64,000 bases of DNA, taken from contig NZ_JAVDWM010000001.1 in assembly GCF_031457495.1 (NCBI RefSeq), positions 2,716,001-2,780,000 of the forward strand. The letters run 5' to 3'. A program made the translations under genes and the position numbers. The notes below the pieces were generated by a model, which saw nothing but the letters and a program-made list of their open reading frames with translations, was not told the DNA's origin and did no database searches. This document shows, piece after piece, positions 37,228-43,994 of this stretch; the stretch's first letter is position 1; every line of letters begins with the position of its first letter. The DNA is from Sphingopyxis sp. BE259 (GTDB taxonomy: Bacteria > Pseudomonadota > Alphaproteobacteria > Sphingomonadales > Sphingomonadaceae).

Positions 37228-38921
37228 TATTCGCCTTCCCCGTTTCTCCACAGCAGCGGGGTGAGTTCGGAGACGTCGACATCGCGGCTTTCGTCGGGGA
37301 ACACACCGAGCATCGGTCCGGCGCGCATCACAACCTTGCTGACCACCGGCGCCGCGGTCCAGCCCGCGGTGCGCTGGCCCGAACTATAGGCATTGCCCTT
37401 TGGCTCGTCGATCATCACCAGGACGACATAGCGTGGATTGTCCATCGGAAAAGCGGCGGCAAAGGTCGCGACGACCGAGCTGCGGCGATAGCCACCGGCG
37501 CCCGGCTTTTCGGCGCTGCCGGTCTTGCCACCGACGCGGAAGCCCGGCGCTTCGGCCTTTTTGCCGGTGCCGTCGGATACGATCAGGCGCAGCAACTGGC
37601 GCATCCGGGCGCTGGTTGCGGCCTTGAACACGCGGCGGCCCTTCGGCGGCGCCTGGTCACCCAGCTTGGTGATCGTCGCGGGGCGATAGATGCCGCCGTT
37701 AACCAGCGCGGCATAGGCACTGGCAAGATGCAGCGGGGTGACAGCGATGCCGTGGCCGTAGCCGGTCGTCATCGTGGTCAGCCGACCCCAATCCTTGGGC
37801 CACAGGGGAAAAGCGCGTTCTTTCAGGTCAATTTTCGGCCGCGTGTTGAAATCGAGCTTGCGGAACATCGCTTCCATATTCTCGCGACCCAATTCGTCCG
37901 AAATGCGCGCGGTGGTGATGTTCGAGCTGTGGATCAGCGTTTCGGGGACATTCAGCCAGCGGTTCGAGGGATGGCTGTCGCGGATGCGAAAGCCCGCGAT
38001 CGCGAGCGGCGCCGTGGCGTCATACCGGCGCGCCATGCTGGTGACCGTTCCCGCATCGATCGCCGCGGCCACCGTCAGCGGCTTGAAGGTCGAACCGAGC
38101 TCGTAAAGATTGTGCGTCACCGCGTTGCGCCGCGCCGCCATATTCTCGGGCACCAGCTTGTTGGGGTTATAGGTCGGCAGCGAGGTCATTGCCGCAATTT
38201 CGCCGGTGTGGACATCGAGGATGATCCCGGCGCCGCCGATCGCCTCCAGATTGGCGACCGCAGAGCCAAGTTCGCTTTCGAGCACCCCCTGCACCCGCGC
38301 GTCGATCGACAGAGCCAGCGGCTCGCCGCGCGTTGCCTTGTCGATCAGGCGGCTGTCGAACGCCCCCTCGGCGCCGGTGACACCGTGCCCCGCGGCGTCG
38401 GTGAACCCCAGCACATGCGCGGCGAGGCTGAGCTGCGGATACAGCCGTTCCTTTTCGCGCGGAAAATCGAACCCGACGTCGCCGATCGCGTTCACCGCCG
38501 CGACCTGATCGGGCAGCGCGCGGCGGCGGATATAGGTCGGCCGCGCCCCGCTGACCTTGGTCAACAGCTCGGCGCGGGTCATGTCAGGGAAAATCTTGTG
38601 CAACTCGTCGGCCAGATATTGGCGGTTGTTGAGCAGCTTCTCTGGAACGACGCGGATCGAATAGCCGTCGATCGTCCGCGCCAGCGGAATGCCGTTGCGG
38701 TCGACGATGTCGGCACGCGCCGGCAGGAAGGCGGTCGAGGCCGATCCGTTGCGCGATGCGGTGTCGAACATCGCGAAGTAAATCAGCCGCATCGACACCA
38801 GAAAAAATGCCGCCATGAACAGCAGCATCAGAATCATCAGCCGCTGCTGCGCGGTCAGCAGGATTTGCTGCCGCACCCCGGCGGTACGTACTCGGGTCGG
38901 ACGGACGACCAGCGTATTCAT
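37227..38921 (-). CDS. ftsI: Septal peptidoglycan transpeptidase FtsI (PBP3)
   Basis: 564-residue class B penicillin-binding protein. A short cytoplasmic tail and one membrane helix (about 27-48) precede the pedestal domain. The transpeptidase active site has Ser277-Thr-Phe-Lys280 (GSTFKP), SSN near 333-335 and GGKTGSAEKPG near 466. It cross-links septal peptidoglycan made by FtsW. The four-base overlap with ftsL and the shared base with murE place it mid-operon. Confidence 0.97.
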   Translation of the reverse strand: MNTLVVRPTRVRTAGVRQQILLTAQQRLMILMLLFMAAFFLVSMRLIYFAMFDTASRNGSASTAFLPARADIVDRNGIPLARTIDGYSIRVVPEKLLNNRQYLADELHKIFPDMTRAELLTKVSGARPTYIRRRALPDQVAAVNAIGDVGFDFPREKERLYPQLSLAAHVLGFTDAAGHGVTGAEGAFDSRLIDKATRGEPLALSIDARVQGVLESELGSAVANLEAIGGAGIILDVHTGEIAAMTSLPTYNPNKLVPENMAARRNAVTHNLYELGSTFKPLTVAAAIDAGTVTSMARRYDATAPLAIAGFRIRDSHPSNRWLNVPETLIHSSNITTARISDELGRENMEAMFRKLDFNTRPKIDLKERAFPLWPKDWGRLTTMTTGYGHGIAVTPLHLASAYAALVNGGIYRPATITKLGDQAPPKGRRVFKAATSARMRQLLRLIVSDGTGKKAEAPGFRVGGKTGSAEKPGAGGYRRSSVVATFAAAFPMDNPRYVVLVMIDEPKGNAYSSGQRTAGWTAAPVVSKVVMRAGPMLGVFPDESRDVDVSELTPLLWRNGEGE

Positions 38922-39511
38922 CGGCCGGACTTTCCTCCTGCGGCTTCGGCAGCGGCGGCGCGCTTCAGATCGGCGAGCGTCGATTCGGCGAGCAACTGGT
39001 CCTCGATCATCTTGAGCTGCTCGCGGCGGCGCGTCGGCGCCATTCGCGGCGCCGCATCGCTGCGGATCCCCGTCTCGGCCTGCGCCAGCACGACCGGCTT
39101 GGCCGCGGCGGGCTTGCTGGCGACCGGGCTTTCCTTGGGCGTCTCGATGACTGCGACCGGCGACACCATCGCCATCAGCACCGGCGCAACCTCGTTGGCG
39201 CCGCGAGCGCGCGGCAGGCGATCGAGCGACGCCAATTGGCGTTCATTTTCCAGATACTGATCGGCGCCGGGCGCCGAATACCCGAACGTGTCGGCATTCC
39301 ATTGTTCGAGCTGGCGCATCGAAGCGCGCACCGCGAGTTCGGATTCCAGATAGCGGATATTGTCGCGGCTGCGCTCGATCTCTTTTTCGATGCGCGTCAG
39401 TTCGCTGCGCGTCGCCGCGACCTTCAGCGACACGGGATAGAGCATCATGGCGAAGATGAGCACGAGCAGGACCAGCCCGATGCCCTGAAGTTTGCGCGCC
39501 GCCATCAGCAT
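38918..39511 (-). CDS. ftsL: FtsL-like divisome protein with long C-terminal extension
   Basis: 197-residue small bitopic protein at the ftsL position between rsmH and ftsI. A short N-terminus leads into one helix (about 11-30, [18 protein letters not shown]) and then a coiled coil (about 34-70, [18 protein letters not shown]). Residues about 95-197 form an Ala/Pro-rich and charged tail absent from E. coli FtsL (121 residues). ATG 39511 has AGGAGG seven bases upstream and overlaps rsmH. Sequence identity across the family is low, so the name rests mainly on position and architecture. Confidence 0.85.
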   Translation of the reverse strand: MLMAARKLQGIGLVLLVLIFAMMLYPVSLKVAATRSELTRIEKEIERSRDNIRYLESELAVRASMRQLEQWNADTFGYSAPGADQYLENERQLASLDRLPRARGANEVAPVLMAMVSPVAVIETPKESPVASKPAAAKPVVLAQAETGIRSDAAPRMAPTRRREQLKMIEDQLLAESTLADLKRAAAAEAAGGKSGR

Positions 39512-40497
39512 GAGATCGCCTCCTTCATCGTGGATTGTCCCGGCCACGGCGGCGCTGCGGTGCGCACTGCGCTGCGCAGCGTTGCCGATCGGGCGCGCGG
39601 GTTGCGGGCCTCTTCGGCCTTGCCCGGACGCACCTTGCGTGCCGGAGTCTGGAATGACGGGGCGTGCGCGGCAGCCGCGGCGGCGGGGCGATGACGCGAC
39701 CCGCCGGCGTCGCCGCCGCTGCGTTCGCGCAGAAAATTCTTCACGATGCGGTCTTCGGTGCTGTGAAAGCTGACCACCGCCAAACGGCCGCCCGGGCGGA
39801 GCAACCGTTCGGCGGCGGCCAGCCCCGCGACCAACTCGTCGAGTTCGGAATTTATGTGGATGCGGATCGCCTGAAAGCTCTTGGTCGACGGATCCTTGGG
39901 CGCACCCGGCGGGTGACGCAGCGCCTTGCGGATCACTGTCGCCAGTTCGCCGGTGCGGCTGAGCGGCCGCGCGGCGACGATCGCGCGCGCGACGCGGCGC
40001 GACTGGCGCTCGTCGCCATAATGGAACAGCACATCGGCGATCTCGGTCTCGTCGGCGCGGTTCAGCCAATCAGCAGCGCTTTCGCCGTCCTGCGCCATGC
40101 GCATGTCGAGCGGGCCGTCCTTCTGGAACGAAAAGCCGCGCTCACCCTGATCGAGCTGCATCGACGACACGCCGATGTCGAAGGTGATGCCGTCGACCGC
40201 GTCGATACCGCGCTCGGCGAGCAGCCGGTCGATTTCACCAAAGCGGCCATGAATCAGCACCAGCTTGCCGTCGGCCTCGGCGACCAGCGCCTGGCCGCCA
40301 GCAATCGCGTCGGGATCGCGATCGCAGGCGACAACATCAGCGCCCGCGGCGAGCATCGCGCGGGTGTAGCCCCCCGCACCAAAGGTCGCATCGACATGCC
40401 GTTCGCCCGGGGTGATGGCGAGCGCCGCGATCACTTCGTCGCGCAGTACCGGGGCATGGCGGGGGTCGTGGGACAGTTCGGGGGACAGCTCGCTCAT
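39505..40497 (-). CDS. rsmH: 16S rRNA (cytosine-1402-N4)-methyltransferase
   Basis: 330-residue SAM-dependent methyltransferase that modifies C1402 in the ribosomal P site. It starts with [19 protein letters not shown] and contains the SAM motif [33 protein letters not shown] and [13 protein letters not shown] follow. ATG 40497 overlaps the mraZ stop by four bases and has GGAAGGGG upstream; the longer frame to 40590 lies inside mraZ and is not used. Confidence 0.97.
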   Translation of the reverse strand: MSELSPELSHDPRHAPVLRDEVIAALAITPGERHVDATFGAGGYTRAMLAAGADVVACDRDPDAIAGGQALVAEADGKLVLIHGRFGEIDRLLAERGIDAVDGITFDIGVSSMQLDQGERGFSFQKDGPLDMRMAQDGESAADWLNRADETEIADVLFHYGDERQSRRVARAIVAARPLSRTGELATVIRKALRHPPGAPKDPSTKSFQAIRIHINSELDELVAGLAAAERLLRPGGRLAVVSFHSTEDRIVKNFLRERSGGDAGGSRHRPAAAAAAHAPSFQTPARKVRPGKAEEARNPRARSATLRSAVRTAAPPWPGQSTMKEAISC

Positions 40498-40994
40498 TTG
40501 CGCCCCTTCCCTTTGGTGGCATCCCACGCCGCGGCGAGCCGCTGCAACACCGGGTCGGCGTCGGCACATTCGGCGAGGGTCGGCAGCCACCAGATTTCAA
40601 AGCGGCGTCCCGATCCGACAAAAGCGGTCGCACCGGCGTCGCCGACGCGGTCACGGTGGGTGAAGCCGGGCAGGAAGCGTCCGCTGTCGTCGAGCGCATA
40701 GGCGTCGGTGTAGCTGAAGCGTTTTTTGAACTCGGCATCTTCTTCGAAATCGAGATTGCGCGACCGGGCGGTTTCACGATCGCGCTCGATCTCGCCGTTC
40801 AGCCGGTCATATTGATCGTGGCCATAGGCGACGAGGCAGGGCAGCTTTTCGTGAAAGCCGACCCAAAGCACGCGCTGGCCGTCCGCAGTAAGGGGCACAT
40901 TGTTGCGGAATTGAGAGGGGACGGCGATGCGTCCCTTGCCATCGATCGCGGCGAAGCTGGTTCCCGCATACTGGCCGGGCGTTACAATCGCCAT
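40494..40994 (-). CDS. mraZ: Transcriptional regulator MraZ
   Basis: 166-residue AbrB-like DNA-binding protein with two SpoVT/MraZ half-domains. The first carries the string [20 protein letters not shown], the second a related [14 protein letters not shown]. It binds periodic GGG-type repeats in front of its own operon and represses dcw expression in the species studied. ATG 40994 has a weak GGGGGC upstream. The gene heads the cluster that runs to ftsZ; two candidate operator arrays lie 120-270 bases upstream. Confidence 0.95.
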   Translation of the reverse strand: MAIVTPGQYAGTSFAAIDGKGRIAVPSQFRNNVPLTADGQRVLWVGFHEKLPCLVAYGHDQYDRLNGEIERDRETARSRNLDFEEDAEFKKRFSYTDAYALDDSGRFLPGFTHRDRVGDAGATAFVGSGRRFEIWWLPTLAECADADPVLQRLAAAWDATKGKGRK

Positions 40995-41040
40995 CGCTCT
41001 GCCCCCGTATGCGCCACCGGGCAATACTTCCCTGACCCCG

Positions 41041-41153
41041 GAATCGCCTGATTCCAGCTGGTTCGGTGTCGGTGGAGATTGCCCCTCTCCGATTCCTGAC
41101 TATCAACTATAGATCGGGGTGAAAAGGGGTAATTTGGGGTGAAATAGGGAATC
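41041..41153. promoter_or_regulatory. Cluster of four GANTC sites upstream of mraZ
   Basis: GAATC at 41041-41045, GATTC at 41050-41054, GATTC at 41091-41095 and GAATC at 41149-41153. GANTC is the target of the alphaproteobacterial cell-cycle methyltransferase CcrM. Four sites in 113 bases is well above chance for GC-rich DNA, and they fall where the mra promoter must lie. CcrM/GcrA control is inferred; the enzyme gene is not in this window. Confidence 0.6.
41116..41150. promoter_or_regulatory. mraZ: Candidate MraZ operator array 1
   Basis: Three GGGGT units at 41116-41120, 41126-41130 and 41136-41140 with exact 10-base spacing, followed by a degenerate AGGGA at 41146-41150. MraZ of E. coli binds TGGGN units separated by five bases, the same 10-bp period. 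The array overlaps a TATAGT string (41104-41109, minus strand) that could be the mra -10 element, so binding would block the promoter. Confidence 0.65.
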
Positions 41154-41238
41154 TACTCCCTATTTGCCGCAAAAAGCCGCAATTGGTCGCCGAAATACCG
41201 TCGCAACGGTTCAGCGCAACCGCGCCGCGCCGTCCAAC

Positions 41239-41263
41239 TGGGTCAAAATGGGTCGAAAAGGGC
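41239..41263. promoter_or_regulatory. mraZ: Candidate MraZ operator array 2
   Basis: TGGGT at 41239-41243, TGGGT at 41249-41253 and AGGGC at 41259-41263 on the plus strand. Two units match the TGGGN-N5 consensus exactly and the third by four of five bases. It lies just beyond the stop of the upstream gene (41267), about 90 bases further out than array 1, so DNA looping or co-operative binding is possible. Confidence 0.6.
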
Positions 41264-41266
41264 GCC

Positions 41267-42430
41267 TCAATCGGCGCGGGCGCGAATCCACAGCGGTTGC
41301 AGCATCGCGACTCCAGCGCCGGGCCATAGCTGCGACGCCAGCCATTCGATCGTGTCGGCCCGCCGCAGGTGGTCGGCGCCCGGCACCGGGGGCGACCAGA
41401 GGGGCGCAAACAACAGGTCGGCATCGCCCACCAGCCATGCCTCCCCCGCCCCGATCGGACAGCGCGCGACATGGCGGTCGGCGAAGGCGCGGCAGCTCTG
41501 CGGCAGCCGCGCGAACGCGCCCGCGCTCGACAGGCGCAACCGCGCCCCGCCGACATCTGCGACAAGCACGCCATCGTCATCGACCGGGGCAGCCGCCAGC
41601 GTCACCCCCCAATGATCGAGCAACGGGGTCAGCAGGCTGGTCACCGGCGGATTGCGCGGGTCGCCGAGCGGATGGCGCATTGGCCAGCCCGACAAGGCGT
41701 CGGCCAGCACCACCGCCTTACCGCCGCCGCGGACAAAGGCGTCGATCGCCACCAATTCCCGCGGCGCCAGCGCCCGCGGATGCGCGATCAGCAGCGCGCC
41801 GCCAGGCGGCGGGACATGATCGACCAGACTGTCGACCAGCGCCACCGGCCCCATGGCCTCCAGCCGGGCGAGGGCCGGGTCGTCCGGTGCCCCCTCAGCG
41901 ATCATCGCGGCGATACCGCCGCCGCCCGACCAGCGTAGCGGCAGACCCGTCAGCATCGTGGCCGCTGGCGCCGCCGTCAATGCTACGGCGGGTCGGTAAA
42001 GGCTGGCGAGCAGGACATGCCCGGCCCCGAACCAACCGAACGTCAACGCCAGTCCGACACCCCAGCCAAGCACGGTCTTTCGCGGCCGCCATTGCAGCAC
42101 CGCATCGGCGGCGAAGCCCGCGATTGCCGCGGCCCCGCCGATAAGTATCAGTTGAAGCCATGCCACCGATCCTGCGAGCACGGCTGCCAGCAGTGTTTGG
42201 GCAAGCAGAAGAATGATGAGAGTCACAACGAGTGTCCGGCGGCGCGACGCCGTCGCGGCATCGCGATGCCAGCCGGCCAGGATAAGCATCGGTAGCGCCA
42301 GGATCGGCAGCGCCAGCGCCGGGTCAATGCGGCCAAGCAGCGCCTGGCCGCCACCGATCCACGCCAGCAGCAGGGTTAGCGCGGCTGTCACGACAGCCTG
42401 CACCGCCGCGCGGCGCGACACCTTGGTCAC
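41267..42430 (-). CDS. GldG-like / ABC_transp_aux-domain membrane protein
   Basis: 387 residues. Five hydrophobic helices in the first 150 residues are followed by a soluble domain with GGALLIAHPRALAPRELVAI and FVRGGGKAVVLADA, the pattern of the GldG/ABC_transp_aux family normally paired with an ABC ATPase and permease. No such partners are here. The GTG start at 42430 overlaps the upstream stop as GTGA. It is the gene immediately upstream of the mraZ control region and on the same strand. Function is unknown; an envelope role is plausible. Confidence 0.7.
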   Translation of the reverse strand: MTKVSRRAAVQAVVTAALTLLLAWIGGGQALLGRIDPALALPILALPMLILAGWHRDAATASRRRTLVVTLIILLLAQTLLAAVLAGSVAWLQLILIGGAAAIAGFAADAVLQWRPRKTVLGWGVGLALTFGWFGAGHVLLASLYRPAVALTAAPAATMLTGLPLRWSGGGGIAAMIAEGAPDDPALARLEAMGPVALVDSLVDHVPPPGGALLIAHPRALAPRELVAIDAFVRGGGKAVVLADALSGWPMRHPLGDPRNPPVTSLLTPLLDHWGVTLAAAPVDDDGVLVADVGGARLRLSSAGAFARLPQSCRAFADRHVARCPIGAGEAWLVGDADLLFAPLWSPPVPGADHLRRADTIEWLASQLWPGAGVAMLQPLWIRARAD

Positions 42431-42813
42431 GGGACGGATTTGCGTGCGCGCTGCAATTCGGGGTCGGGTTCCAGATCGGGAACGGTTGCGGGCGACGGTG
42501 CCGCCTGCGGCACCTTTACCTCGGTCGGGGCGTTTTCATCCTTTGACGATGGCGACACCGGCTGGACGCCCAATTCTTCCAGGGGAGCGCCGCTGCCCTG
42601 TGCTTCGCCGGGCATCTTGACCTCGGCCGTGGCGGCAGCGTCGCTTTCGACATTTTCGCGCGCGCGGTCGCCGATCAGCCCCGCCATGCCAACGAGCAAC
42701 AGCACCGTCAGCACCCCGGCAATGCCGATCTGCAACCGCCGCATGGTGTCGTTGACCGGCGCGGGAACCGGGGCTTTGGCCGGGGCATTGCTGTCGATCC
42801 GCAAATCCCTCAC
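42427..42813 (-). CDS. Small single-helix membrane protein, Pro/Glu-rich tail
   Basis: 128 residues started at GTG 42813, which overlaps the cysteine synthase stop as GTGA and has AGGAGG upstream. One helix (about residues 27-46, LQIGIAGVLTVLLLVGMAGL) is followed by an acidic, Pro-rich tail with no recognised domain. The tight coupling on both sides puts it in a three-gene unit with cysK and the GldG-like gene. I do not recognise the family. Confidence 0.7.
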   Translation of the reverse strand: MRDLRIDSNAPAKAPVPAPVNDTMRRLQIGIAGVLTVLLLVGMAGLIGDRARENVESDAAATAEVKMPGEAQGSGAPLEELGVQPVSPSSKDENAPTEVKVPQAAPSPATVPDLEPDPELQRARKSVP

Positions 42814-43802
42814 GCCCCCGCCTCCTCGTGCACCGCCGCCAGACCTTTGCTTGCCAGCCACTCGGGGTTGTAAAGCGTCGACAGATAGCGAAACCCGCTG
42901 TCGCACAGGATCGTTGCGATGCGCTTGCCCGGCCCCAATTGCCGCGCCAGCGCCATCGCCCCGGCGACGTTGATGCCCGACGACAGCCCCAGGCACAGCC
43001 CTTCCTCGTCGAGCAGGCGGCGGACCACGGCTAGCCCTTCGGCATCCGAGATGCGGAATTGCGTATCGATCGGCGCGCCGTCGAGGTTGGCGGTGATGCG
43101 GTTCTGACCGATGCCTTCGGCGACGCTGGCGCCTTCGGCTTTCAACTCGCCGCACTGATAATAATTGTACAGCCCGGCGCCGTGGGGATCGGTCAGTGCG
43201 ATGATGATATCCGGGTCGTGCGCCTTCAGGCCGAGCCCGGTCCCGGCGATCGTGCCGCCGGTCCCCGCGGCGCAGGTGAAGCCATGGATGCGGCCGCCCA
43301 TCTGCCCCCAGATTTCCTCGGCGGTGCCCATCACATGCGATTTGCGGTTGGCGATATTGTCGAACTGGTTCGCCCAGACCGCATTGTCGGTTTCCTCGGC
43401 AATGCGGCGCGAGGTGTGGACGAAATGGCCGGGGTTGGCAAAGGGCGCGGGCGGCACCAGCACCAGCTCAGCGCCCAGCGCGCGAATCGTCGCCATCTTC
43501 TCGGCGCTCTGGTTGTCGGGCATGACGATGATCGTCCGATAGCCCAGCGCGTTGCCGACCAGCGCCAGCCCGATGCCGGTGTTGCCCGCCGTGCCTTCGA
43601 CGATCGTGCCGCCGGGTTTCAGGCTGCCGTTCGCCTCCGCATCGCGGACGATATAGAGCGCGGCGCGATCCTTTACCGATCCGCCGGGGTTGGCATATTC
43701 GCACTTGCCCCAGATTTCGCAGCCGGTGGCTTCGCTCGGCCCCTTCAGCAACACCAGCGGGGTGTTGCCGATCAGGTCGAGGCTGTTTGCAGCAATAGTC
43801 AT
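42810..43802 (-). CDS. cysK: Cysteine synthase A-type O-acetylserine sulfhydrylase
   Basis: 330-residue fold-type II PLP enzyme that makes cysteine from O-acetylserine and sulfide. PLP Lys44 is in GGSVKDRAAL; the substrate loop is EGTAGNTGIGLA and the phosphate loop is AAGTGGTIAGTG. The C-terminus is longer than the E. coli enzyme and belongs to the bacterial group sometimes annotated as cysteine synthase A with the stretch YNPEW near the end. A cystathionine beta-synthase-like role is possible. It is divergent from the zinc-type TonB receptor. Confidence 0.9.
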   Translation of the reverse strand: MTIAANSLDLIGNTPLVLLKGPSEATGCEIWGKCEYANPGGSVKDRAALYIVRDAEANGSLKPGGTIVEGTAGNTGIGLALVGNALGYRTIIVMPDNQSAEKMATIRALGAELVLVPPAPFANPGHFVHTSRRIAEETDNAVWANQFDNIANRKSHVMGTAEEIWGQMGGRIHGFTCAAGTGGTIAGTGLGLKAHDPDIIIALTDPHGAGLYNYYQCGELKAEGASVAEGIGQNRITANLDGAPIDTQFRISDAEGLAVVRRLLDEEGLCLGLSSGINVAGAMALARQLGPGKRIATILCDSGFRYLSTLYNPEWLASKGLAAVHEEAGA

Positions 43803-43869
43803 GTCGCTGATTTAGGGCGCCGCCCCCGGCCTCGCAAGTCAGCTTCGCTTGGCGCGGCAAAGATCACCC

Positions 43870-43902
43870 TTTGTCGACCAACCGCCATGTTGGTCCGACA
43901 AA
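43870..43902. promoter_or_regulatory. Dyad in the cysK / TonB-receptor divergent region
   Basis: TTTGTCGACCAAC (43870-43882) faces GTTGGTCCGACAAA (43889-43902), a 13-14 bp inverted repeat with one extra base in the right arm and a six-base loop. It lies 68 bases upstream of cysK and 92 upstream of the receptor, a suitable place for an operator or a leader hairpin. Confidence 0.5.
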
Positions 43903-43935
43903 CGACGCTTCGGACGGCATGCAGGGCTTGTCATT

Positions 43936-43953
43936 GTGACAGTATATCATTAC
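43936..43953. promoter_or_regulatory. Candidate Zur-type operator
   Basis: GTGACAGTATATCATTAC is an imperfect palindrome with a TATA core and GTNA/TNAC ends, similar in shape to alphaproteobacterial Zur boxes. It lies 41 bases before the start of a TonB receptor with histidine-rich loops. This is a similarity by eye, not a scored match. Confidence 0.35.
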
Positions 43954-43994
43954 TGGACCCCGCTCAGGTCGTCATAGAACAGGACTCTCCCCTC

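Noticed and set aside
38918..40069. 383-codon frame covering ftsL and half of rsmH
   Set aside because: Only the part from 39511 looks like protein; the rest is antiphase to rsmH.
41116..41150. Short CRISPR-like array
   Set aside because: Units are only 5 bases with 10-base period and no spacer diversity; it fits an operator instead.
43059..43994. Open frame extending the zinc-type TonB receptor 312 codons upstream
   Set aside because: It runs through the opposite-strand cysK gene and its promoter, and a signal peptide begins exactly at the ATG at 43995.
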